Positions 1-10,400 of a DNA stretch of 64,000 bases are shown one piece after another. The stretch spans positions 30,756,549 to 30,820,548 of the forward strand of contig OX621234.1 of the NCBI GenBank assembly GCA_951640165.1, written 5' to 3'. The stretch's first letter is position 1; the number at the start of each line of letters is the position of its first letter. The notes under the pieces are model-generated. The model was not told where the DNA came from, made no database searches, and saw nothing but the letters and a program-made list of their open reading frames with translations. The translations under genes and the position numbers were made by a program. Origin of the DNA: Pseudoips prasinana. Its lineage: Eukaryota; Arthropoda; Insecta; Lepidoptera; Nolidae.

Positions 1-831
1 TTGTGGCTTAGTTTCGTTGAGGACAAGAACTCTTCAAAAGATAAGGATGGTATCTTTTCGGTGACGTTCTGTTCGTAGATACACCGAAATAACTCCTTTT
101 CTGTTAGCGATGTGGGCACTCCGACAATAACAATTCGAGGTTTGCGCTTGTGGGGATCACCAGCTATAAGCCCGGACGACGATTGTTCCACAGCGACTTT
201 TAATTTTTCTGCGTCTTCCTTGGTCTCGGTGTTAATGATGACTCCGCCATTAATCGTTTTACGTAAACCACGCACTTGGAGCTTCATTTGCTCTGGCCGA
301 ATAATTTTTTGGATCATGAATTTGGTATCCTCGCTTGACGTAGACTTGCTTGAGTTGTTGGGGTAAATAGCCACGGAATTAATTTGGCTGGGCTTAACAA
401 AATTATTAGAACCCCTCTTTACCATATCGGCAAAAGACGTAGTCCCTGATGATTCCTTGATGGTTTGTCTCAATCCGGATAATTGGTCTTTTAGTTCCCG
501 CTCATCTTTTAGTTCGTCCACCCTGTTAAATGCGAATGGCTTTCTGCTTCAAGGACTGGTACATGACAGCCATTTGTGAACTACCATGTTCAACTTTACG
601 GCACAGGTTAGTTATACGTAGTTTTTGCTCTGAGTTGAGCTTACCTTCAGTGATGATGGTGCAGACTTCATTTAAATTACAGTTGATGTTAGTCAACCAT
701 TTTTGGATCTCGGACGTATAGAGAATGTTCAAAGCCCCACTGTCAGAGTCTGAAGGTGTAGGTTGCAACGGCGCCGGATATGGATATGGTGAGCCCGCAG
801 GATGCACGAGACCACTGAAGGGACTAGTCAT
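1..831 (-). pseudogene. ORF1 (Gag-like) of a non-LTR retrotransposon, open at left edge, one frameshift
   Basis: The reading frame starts at an ATG at 831 and runs leftward. The first ~101 codons (to about 526) hold a Pro/Ser-rich leader and a helical stretch. The frame then closes, and a second frame continues from about 535 to the window edge through a Lys/Glu-rich segment and the fold-like block VRGLRKTINGGVIINTETK. That block resembles the RNA-binding region before the CCHC knuckles in R1/Jockey-type ORF1 proteins. The frame change near 528-535 looks like a one- or two-base indel. CCHC knuckles and ORF2 would lie left of position 1. Family placement is inference; a retroelement ORF1 is likely. 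Confidence 0.6.
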
Positions 832-1526
832 TTTTTTGGTTTAATTATTACACTGTTACTTCACTGTGAGTACATTATTTATGATCGTCAGTACAAAATA
901 CATTACACTGCAATGTCCGACATAAAAGGAGGTCAATATATTCAGAATAAGTATTAATTAAATATTGTTAACGTACACGTCCACCACTGTGCGCGACTAA
1001 AAACAACAATGTTGACAATCTCTCGTTTGACTCTCCTGTTATTAGTTTTGTCATATAGATACCGAGTACAGTCCGTGGACGATTACTTCTTTGTGCTAGA
1101 GAAGGAGTCTCTTCCAAAATTCTATTGAATTGTTGCAAGTTTAGTCCAGTCCAAAAATATAAGTCATTATCCGTTAATGCAGCTTCTAATTCAAAATCAA
1201 ACCTCTGGCCTTGGGTAATGGTTCTTACCAGCATATTAGTCATATCTGTGATCTGACGTACATTAAAGTTATGCGTAACATTACAATTATCAATCAAAAA
1301 GTTCCAATTGTCGTTACCCATCAGATGTTCTTGGCAAACTCTTGCACTTTCAGGTATGTATAAGCGGTGCTCACAAAGAATATGTACTTTAATCGTAACT
1401 GGGATTCTAAGACGTTCTGCGTTAGGGCAGCCATTAAAAATACAACGGTAAGCAACATTGGGCGCTCTCATATAATCAGGAATAACGACTTGTTGTAGAT
1501 CTTCTGCTTGTGGTGGTATTCCCGGC

Positions 1527-1697
1527 TCTTGTGGGCATTGCGGTTCTTGTGGGCGTTGCGGTTCTTGTGGGCCTTGCGGTTCTTGTGGGCCTTGCGGTTC
1601 TTGTGGGCCTTGCGGTTCTTGTGGGTCTTGCGGTTCTTGTGGGCCTTGCGGTTCTTGTGGGCCTTGCGGTTCTTGTGGGTCTTGCGGTTCTTGTTGT
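1527..1697 (-). repeat. 18-bp coding minisatellite (QEPQxP repeat)
   Basis: About nine and a half tandem copies of an 18-bp unit encode QEPQ-D/G/R/C-P hexapeptides on the minus strand. Because the unit is a multiple of three and contains no stop, several frames on both strands stay open through it. Confidence 0.9.
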
Positions 1698-1834
1698 CGA
1701 ACTGCATTTTGCACTACTTGCCAACACCGATGGCATGTGGCTTGGATGTTATTAAACGCAACCTAAAAAAAGTAAAGACTATTTGAAAATAACATTCAAT
1801 AAATAAAATACTTTCTGCGACATATTATTTTTGA

Positions 1835-2150
1835 CTAGCTTTTGCCCGCGACTCCGTCCGCGTAGACTTGATAATCATACCCTTGGGATTTTTATAGCCT
1901 ATAGCTGTGCCCGCAGCACAGGTCACGTAAAAGTCGGATTTTTTAGGTCCCACTTTTATAGTGAATGGGATTTCCAATTAATCGCCGTTTTTTCCGGACC
2001 TCTCTCATATTTAACCTCTCTGCTTTCCCCTTCGATAACTTAGCGTGATGGTAAGTAGCCCATAATTATGTATTAATGAAACAAACTGTATTAAGATTGG
2101 TTCAGTAGTTCTCAAAATATGAGCAGATAGAATGACAGACAGACATTTTA
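1835..2150 (-). mobile_element. Degenerate Helitron-like element in the intron of the truncated gene
   Basis: The left end reads CTAGCTTTTGCCCGCGACTC, the reverse complement of a Helitron 3' terminus (short GC hairpin then CTAG). It is preceded by A, as expected for insertion between A and T. The other end is eroded. It lies wholly inside the intron 1763-2204. Confidence 0.55.
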
Positions 2151-2550
2151 AATACAGATTTATAACAGGTATATGTGCCGTGTACAGGAAATGAGTACAT
2201 TTACCTCGGTGAGCGCATTTTGTTGAATATATTCTGCACACCGGAGTTGTCTTTCTGGTAAGTGTTCATCTAAAATATGCCGCCGTTGTCGCAAAACAGA
2301 ACGTGGGCACAACACACAACGCCGTCCTTCGGTAGCCATTGCAAAAACAGGTAGGTAAATCAGTGTCCATAAACAGTCCAGGTCAAGTTAACAGGTTTAA
2401 TATAATAAATAAATCACCAAGCGCACCAATACGTAAGCATAAACAGAGTCCAAAACAACAAGCTAGGGTCGGTAAATCACAGAACAAGAGAGGATACACG
2501 GAAACACTGCTAACAACGTGAGAATCACAAGTCGACTGATTGAGAGTAGA

Positions 2551-2572
2551 CGGACGCCCGCGCAGGCGTCCG
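2551..2572. repeat. GC-rich perfect hairpin
   Basis: CGGACGCC, six bases, then GGCGTCCG form a perfect 8-bp stem just upstream of the truncated minus-strand gene. It could be a promoter-proximal structure or a transposon subterminal hairpin. Confidence 0.6.
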
Positions 2573-2857
2573 GGAGGTGTGAAAGGGATGGAGAGTGTTG
2601 TAAATCACACGGGCGCAGGCGCATCTATTGTTTACCACTATTTTAAGTATTTTAAGAATGAGCATATTGTTTCAATAAGTTTTACGACTCCTAACAATTG
2701 TTTTTTTCTACAAAACCTATTTAGGTGCATATCTTTTTTCTGCAATGGAATTGAAGGTGGTGCCCATAGTAACAATTTTAGTACAAACAAAATCCTTCAC
2801 AACGGCGTATGCTATAACTCTGTTGGACACTGAGCCCAATTTGACTCATGGTCCTTT

Positions 2858-3600
2858 ATGAGATATTTGACATATAATAATAAAAATATAGGTAATATAG
2901 GAGACATATCTTTGAATTATAATGATATTACCATCGACGAGGTACATAACATAAAATTTTTAGGAATAGTTACTGACAGTTTCTGCAACTGGAAAGCTCA
3001 AGTAAATAATGAATGTAAGAAAATCAAAAATTCATATTTGCGCTTAGGAAAATTAAAAATATAAGAAACACAGAAATATACCACAGCCACGTGTGCTCTA
3101 TTCTTAGATACGGTGTGATACTCGACCGACGCTGAAAGAGCATTTATAGTACAAAAAAAATGTTAAAGGTCAATCTTCAATCTAAAGTGGACAGATTCCT
3201 GCCAACGATTTTCATAAGAGAAAAATTACTTACATTACCATCAATATACATATACGAGATATGCAAATTCGTGCGAAATCATATTTAACTCTTCGAAAAA
3301 GACAAAAAGGCTGAAATGAAAAGAAATGTCGTACTCAAACCATTAGTAGCACCACGAAGTAGGCTAAATACCTATATGTGAAAAGAACAGCTATACCTAC
3401 TATGGGTGTTAAAGTACTTATATCATAAACTTCCAGAAAATCTTAGACGCCTACCTGACAATGAAATTTTCAGGACGCTTTCAAGTGGCTATGTGACCGA
3501 TGTTTTTATTCAATTGATGACTACATTAAATATAAATTTACATAAATATGTAATTAGCCTAAATATTTTGTCATTGAAATTTTTAATTGACATTTTCTAA
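2858..3600 (+). pseudogene. Reverse-transcriptase C-terminal fragments of a non-LTR retrotransposon
   Basis: A 68-codon frame contains IKFLGIVTDSFCNWK, the region just after the RT catalytic core of Daphne/CR1-type elements (compare FLGVSIDQHLNWKSH at 62.8 kb). It is followed, through several stops, by frames with further weak C-terminal similarity, ending with YLYHKLPENLRRLP near 3420-3460. No catalytic motif remains. It sits between the truncated gene and IFT122. Confidence 0.55.
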
Positions 3601-4355
3601 TCTCTAATAATTAACACTGTTTTTAAATCATATTTTTACTTATTGTTTGGATTCAATCATGTATTAACTACTATTAACAAATTAAATCATTACTAATAAT
3701 TTCAATGTAAGTCTAAAATTTTAATGTATTACTTTAAATATTTGCACGACGTATTCTGTCGAATATAGTGAAACGAAAATATAATACCATCAAGTGTAAC
3801 CTGTATTCTCGCAAATAACGAGTTCATTCATTCAAAAGCAATTTATTGTTAGGCCTTTATTCTTAGCCCCTATCTGGTTCTCGTACCTATTAAACTAATA
3901 CCTAAACATGCTTTCAGCTATCGTATTAATTTTAAGATACTAGAATTTTTGGCAGTACTAATGAATAAGAAATTTATATAATGAGAGTGAGTCAGGCGGT
4001 AAGCTGTCACATGATATTAGTTTGTTTAATACCAAAGGCTTGCACAATGCCGATTCTGTGTATCAGTTTCGTACCTATTTCCTAATTTTTCTTTTGATAT
4101 CGGTACCTGGCTACACTTTTAGTGATGTTTGACATCAGACTCCATAGTGATGTACTATCGTTTGTTTGACGTATAACCTCAAAATGTTAACCGCTAAAAC
4201 CTATTTACCGTTTGTTTACATTTTTTGAGACGCCGTTGTCAACCACTAAAAGTATCAAAAGTTAGAACTATGTTGTATAAAATCGAGCCATGTGTATTAC
4301 GTACTTGATCTGCCGATAGTTTCATTCATTATTTCTCAAAAACAAACATTTCAAT
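3601..4355. other. AT-rich intergenic sequence upstream of IFT122
   Basis: No gene is recognised. A TATAAAA string at 4275-4281 lies about 75 bp before the IFT122 ATG, and a TCATTC string at 4322-4327 could serve as an initiator, but spacing is not canonical. I found no convincing RFX X-box. The promoter and 5' UTR must lie here or further left. Confidence 0.4.
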
Positions 4356-4417
4356 ATGAGGACCCTACCCAAATGGGTAAATAAAATACATGAAGCTGAC
4401 AAAGTTGAATTTTCTAG
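4356..4417 (+). CDS. IFT122: IFT122 exon 1 (residues 1-21)
   Basis: Encodes [20 protein letters not shown], the N-terminal strand before WD repeat 1. The ATG is the only one that joins in frame to exon 2. The donor is GTAAGA and the last codon is split AG|T. Confidence 0.85.
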
Positions 4418-7400
4418 GTAAGAAAATATTTTAAGTGACTATATTGATCCTGTAGGTTAAATGGAATAATTTATTGAGTACATCAATGGAATGTCGAATC
4501 ATAAAAGATATGATATAAATTAACTCTAATATTCAGAAGGTATTCTAATCAACTTTAATTATGAACAGTACCTATATAAGGTAACCATTACCTTGTAATA
4601 ATAATCTATGATATTAACTGAAATGTGTTTGCTGTTTGAGGCACAAAATAAGCAAAGTTTTGAGCCTATGTTCTGTCCAGTTATATTTCCAGTTACCATT
4701 CCTTTGCTACTGGATTGTATTTTCTTCAATTATTTGTGTTAAAATAAATAAAATAAAAAAGGTTTTTATTCACGTAGACTTTAAAAAAGCGCTTGTAAAT
4801 AGTCAGAACATGTTTGTAGTAATACAGTTAGTGTTCACATGCTAATTGGCTGTGTGGTAGATGGCAAAGATTTTTCCAACACATCTCATTCTGTTTGGGG
4901 GCGTGTCATGCCTGCTGCCCGTTCCCCGGGAGAAACCCCATCAGGACGACATCTAAGCTGAGAGGCTTAGATGTCATCGCAAGAGGATTTCTCCCAGGGA
5001 ACGGGCAGGTGTGTCCCTAAAGCTAAAGGGTAGAGTCTGTGCTTAAGATGCTCAAAGATTTAATTAGGTTCTGATATTCCCGTGTATTAGACAGTTTGGA
5101 TACTATTACTGGGAGCCAGTGCTGGACTTTGCTGTGTATGTTGACTTGGGGTTTGTTGATAATATAATATTTTGTGCAGCTCCCTGAAAGACTGCACTGA
5201 TTTGATTGTTAATGGCCATAGCTAGTTCTAAGTCTTTACATGTGACATTTAAATAGAACGGAACAAAAACAGTACTCAAAAAAAAAATTAAACAGAAAAG
5301 ATAGTGTGCAAATAAAACTTAAAAAAATCTTTATTTTAGTTGTTGTTTCTGGAGCACTGTTTGTTTACTCCCCAGAAGGAAAAAAGTAAAATGTTGTACT
5401 TTACAAATACAGATTACAATTGGACTTTAGACAGTATTGATGGAAAACAAATATGGCTGAACAAATTTTGCTGGGACATCTATTTTCCAATAAAAGTGTG
5501 TAGTTTCCAGGATTACTCCTAAATATATATTAAAAATCTTTCTTTAACATTTTATGATTACATAACATAATTAAAAATACAGTGTCCAATATTTGTATAC
5601 AGCCACAGAACACATTAGTGTGGAATCTCAAAAATGAGAAAATATAAATTTAATCCTCAGGGTCTCGAACCTGCACCATCTACCAATCTAAATCAAATAA
5701 TGCTATAAAATTCAAATTTAATAATTTGGACGGTATTATCTATATGATATGATTTTTCACATGCAACTGTGAACATATCAGTCAGCCATGTTTCTAGAAA
5801 ACAAAGCCGATAGATAATACCTACATCCTCCGGAAGGGTGTTAGCAAGGGAAGCTTAAATTTGATCTGCCAGCGTGTATCGTTCGTAGCTTAACGCAGAG
5901 CGCCTACCCCGGATTGGTAGATGGTGCAGGTTCGGGATGATTAAATTTATGATTTCCCATTTTTGAGATTATGATTTGCATTGCGAATAATGCTATAAAA
6001 TTCAAATTTAACATTAGTGTGGACCTACTCTGATATAAAGGTGATCTCACAGAACATAATCTATTTTTAAACCATTTTGTTTGTTGAAGTGGTCAATGTA
6101 CATAATAACTAAAATCTGGCTTGTTTACAGTGTTCACACCATATGCTTCAGCCCCGATGGCACTCAGCTGGTGGTGGGTGCAGGTGAAAAGGTCATGGTT
6201 TATGACCCTAGAGACGGAGCCTTGGTTCAGCTGTTACAGGCACACAAAGGAGCTGTCCATGCTGTTGCTTACTGTGGAGATGGCAAAAAATTTGCCAGTG
6301 GTAGTGCTGACAAAAATGTTATTATTTGGACATCAAAAATGGAAGGATTATTGAAATATTCGTAAGTTCTTTATCAAAATATGTGATTCAACAATTCTAC
6401 AATCAGCTGTATTTGTTTCTTGGTGTTTAATTTTAAAATGTTTGATTTGGTGTATACTATTTACCGCTAACAAATGGTTGGTTTACAATGAGCCTGTGTT
6501 TTTGGTCATGTATGAAATTGCCTCTATACAATAGAAGTATACAGTTTTATAAGATTATTATAGTTTATAAGACCTATTCATTATCACAAATAACTAACAT
6601 TTACATTTAAATCCCTTTGTTATCTCTCATATTCGAATGTTTAGATATTTGCGAATTGTGATTATTTCATATAATATATCTTTTATTTACTTACTAATGG
6701 CAATTTGAAGCGAATTGATATGTATTTATAAATTTATATTGTTGTGTTTGTTTGACTCAACAGCCATAGTGAACCAATCCAGTGCCTTGCATATAATCCT
6801 GTGACACTACAACTGGCCTCTTGTGCACTCTCCGACTTTGCATTTTGGTCTGTTGATGTAAAAGCTGTGCAAAAACACCGAGTATCAGGACGGATCACTA
6901 GCTGTGCATGGTCTTCCAATGGACATCACTTGGCTATTGGTCTGGCTAGTGGAGCAGTTTCTATAAGAGATAAAGTGAGAAATATTTATTATTAGTCTAT
7001 TCTCATATGTTCATTATTATTTATTAGTTAGTAGTCTGCATCAAATTTTGTGAACTTAAAGAATTGAGTGACTGTATTTTCCCATTTATGTAATTTCCGT
7101 GGATGTGTTTTATTTTTGTGTATATCATGTGTGGCCGACATTAAAGAATATCATTTCGTCCCATGGGGGTTTTAGAACACAATGTGAGGAAATATCTCAC
7201 AGAGAAAGGGCAGCAACATTGCACTGTGTACTCTACCATAATAATGTGATTGCCTGGCAAGTGTGGCGATTGTGGTATATACCTCCATATAAAGAAAATT
7301 GTGGAAATCTTTTAGGGGAGACCTTTGTCCAGCAGATGATCCCATTCATATGCTTCTTGTCTCTATGTTTACCATTCATCTGTTTCTGGTTTAAGGCAAT

Positions 7401-10400
7401 TGTTCTCTATTTATGTGCAATATATACCCTATATTTAAACTATGAAAGTATTAAATCATGCTTGTACCCATCAGTCTACCCTGGGATTTTTTACAGTTAC
7501 CTTAGGAGCCTTACACTGCTTCACCGGACAATAAAAGCGAGCGTCTACTTGAGCCGTCTAGACTGCTAGACGGCTCAACTCGGTCGGGCTTTTTTCTGCA
7601 ACTTTCGCTCTACGTTAATACGCAAAACGGCAGGCCCCCCGCCCGATTGGAAAATGAAGAGGGATTTTTATTGATACGATTGCAAAAACCACGCTAAGAA
7701 TATATCTAAATCCCCAAGAGATAAGTATGCCCTTACACGCTAGATGGTTTGACGTCTTACTCGCTTTCATTGTCCGGTGAAGTATGAAAAGTTTTTATGC
7801 TCAGCAGTATTTAACTTAACTTAACTATAGATAGATTTTTTTTTTGTGTAAACCTAAGTGAATTATACGTTACTAGCAACTCGCCACGGCTTCGCACGGG
7901 CATTAAACAAACATTTCACACGTTATAATTTTCTACCGGTCCACACGCACATACCCTCTCCCATACATACTTTCTCGTTTTTCGTGGGATCATTAAAAAA
8001 GAGTAACATAAAGAAAATTCTTTTATTATTATATTGTCTAATTTAATTTTTATCTTGTATAAAGGCTTTTACTATATACTTATTTTCTCTGCTCCTGAAA
8101 ATCTATTTATTGAGCTGACATCATCTATCGTTTACAGGGAAGCTCTGAAGCTTCCCTGTAAACGATAGATGATGTTAATATATTTTGTGGCAGCAAAATA
8201 AGTGATTATCAGGACTTCCAACCCGCGATAGACTAACATACAGTTGGCCATGAGTGAAATATTATTTTCGTAGGTCAATTCCTACTTATTCGAAAGTTTG
8301 GCCTTGGGACTTGTTGATAGTTAGGGCGAAAGATGTTTTCACCGGAAATTGAAGCCGTTTAAATGGGATTGGCAGATTACTTGGGATCATCGGAATCCTT
8401 GGTATATGAGCTAGTTGCCAGCTGCTGGGCCGGTGATAATGGTTACTACAATTAAATCCTTATATTCAAATAAGCAGCCTCATGCCGTTGCACATGCTTG
8501 GAGGGCTTAATTTCCTCAAAAGCATAATTGGGATTCCAATTTTTAAAGTCAATTCATGTGATGGCAGTCCATAAGGGTTCAATAAATTTGAAAATGATAT
8601 TAAAAAGGATTATGGAATTAGGATAATGGAAAGCGTCTTCGATATTAGTCACGGTGTCTATCGATTTGTATTTTTGATTTTTTTTCATTTCGTTGACGCT
8701 ATCATTCCTGGGTGACACTATTGCCCTAGAATACAAACCATTAAAGTCCTTTTCTTGCAAATTCGCCTACATCGCATATTATTAGTATGGTGCCGTGTAA
8801 CCTAGCGGCATGAGCGACCGGCGACCATGCGACATTTTTGAAATAACTTACATTTTTAAACTTGTGATATGTTTCGAAAGGCATGTCCAAATTAAACATT
8901 TCAAAAAGTAGTAATAGTATCGAAGCAGACTTAAATATTAAGTAATTTATTTTGATAAGGAATAAAATGAGAAAGCACTTATTGTGACATAACTATAATA
9001 GTTAGACATATGCTGTCGCGATATTTTTTGTAGATAATTATATGTTCTGCAAAGTCGTAGTACATTATTTTGTTCTATTATCAATAGCTTTCGCAACACA
9101 CGCAATGTAAGAAACTTATTTGGTATTTTTTTCACACCTTGGGTTACATTGTTGGAGCTTTAGTACGGATCCCTAACTTTATTGAAATTTTAATATAGCC
9201 TATGTTCACCGGAAATAGTGTAGCATCCCAACAGTGAAAGAATTTTACAAATCGGTCAAGTAGTTTCGGACCCTCTTCAATACAAACAAACAAAAAGCTA
9301 TCAAATCTTTCCTCTGTATAGTATTAGTGTAGATTATGAGTATTTTTTATTATAACGAATATTTATGCTTATAAAAAAAGTATTTTTCAGGTGGGTGATG
9401 AAATCCAGAGAATAACCAGAGAAGCTCCTGTATGGGCAATCACTTTCTCCAAAACTGTTCTAGTAGTGACAGACTGGAATGATACTCTGTCATTCTACAA
9501 TCTCCAAGGAGAGCAAATGCTTAAAGAAAAGAATATAGGTATGACTTGTGCACTGGACTAAATAAAATTAGTGACCGATACTTATAAGAGATGCTTATTA
9601 TCGCCAGTAAATTACAAAAAAGGTTCTTAAAATGGTAAAATAAATTTCCGACATCTTAAAAATAGGTTGTATGAATTTAAGTGTAAATGGGATCCGAAGC
9701 CTTATTTTACAGGTCTCATGGTTTTGAAGATTTACTCAAATTAATTTGATTTAAACCAGTCAAATGAACATCAGGGTCTCTACCGGCTAAGTCGCCGAAC
9801 ATCGATTTCTTAAATGGCGTTCAAATAAATGAAAGGTTAAAAATTACTACGTCGTGTTTATAATTTAGCTAATCTGCTATCTTTGTAATTACTCCATCCT
9901 TATTCCATCAGAATAAGAAGCATGTATGTTTATACAGGTATCGCTGCGTTATCAGTGACGTTGATGGGCGCCCTTGTACTTGTCGGAGGCGTGGGTGGCT
10001 GGGCAGTTCTAACTTCTGAAGGGGTCCCCATTCTCACCACGCCGCAGGAGTGGGTGTGGGCGCTTACCCCTTCACCCGGACATAATAATTTGGTCAGTTT
10101 ACCCTCCTATTATTACTAAAAGCATAGCTTGGCAATTATAATATATTAATTCACGGTCATCATATTTAAACGTAAATTATATACAAGTTAAGAGATAATT
10201 AACTCGCCAAAGAGGCTGCCTACAATTGAATAAACATTTATACATATATACTTGACTATGATAGCCCTGCCCCACATGGTACTGTCTCACGATACTTAAT
10301 TACTTAAGGTCGTAATACAATGTAAACAAAATAGCAAAGAGATTTCCTCTCTGACCCCAATCCCAATACAAGTATTGAAAGGACTTTGAAGGATGCGTGT

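Larger units (their letters stand above)
968..2339 (-). pseudogene. Two-exon zinc-finger / Harbinger-like transposase N-terminal gene, truncated
   Basis: Exon 1 is 2339-2205 (45 codons, start ATG at 2339, donor GTAAAT). Exon 2 is 1762-968, entered through a pyrimidine-rich acceptor; the splice keeps frame and gives about 309 residues. Cys pairs CVLC (residues 8-11) and CHRC (55-58) suggest one zinc finger. A QEPQGP-type repeat follows, then a second Cys-containing block and a helical region (FWTGLNLQQFNRIL, TGESNERLSTLL) like the helix-turn-helix that precedes the DDE domain in Harbinger-type transposase relatives. No DDE domain follows: after LSTLL the frame enters unrelated sequence and stops, beside the 5' end of the retroelement at 1-831. 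Insertion of that element probably truncated the gene. Whether it was a transposase or a domesticated gene is not decidable here. Confidence 0.6.
7873..9333 (-). mobile_element. Helitron, decayed, 1.46 kb, with helicase remnant
   Basis: In minus orientation it starts TCTACACTAATACTATACAG at 9333 and ends in CTAG at 7873. The flanking host bases are A (7872) and T (9334), the hallmark A|T Helitron insertion. It fills the right half of intron 3 and ends about 57 bp before exon 4. It contains a Pif1-type helicase fragment and a perfect hairpin, listed separately. Confidence 0.85.

Noticed and set aside
4100..4355. RFX X-box in the IFT122 promoter, expected for a ciliary gene
   Set aside because: Checked strings such as GTTGTCAACCAC (near 4235) do not complete the second half-site; not supported.
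6081..6130. ATG at 6097 as an alternative IFT122 start
   Set aside because: It lies upstream of a clear TTTACAG acceptor; exon 1 at 4356 joins exon 2 in frame and fits family length.
7099..7569. 156-codon + frame in intron 3
   Set aside because: Composition is that of translated AT-rich intron, it runs into a MITE, and no motif is visible.
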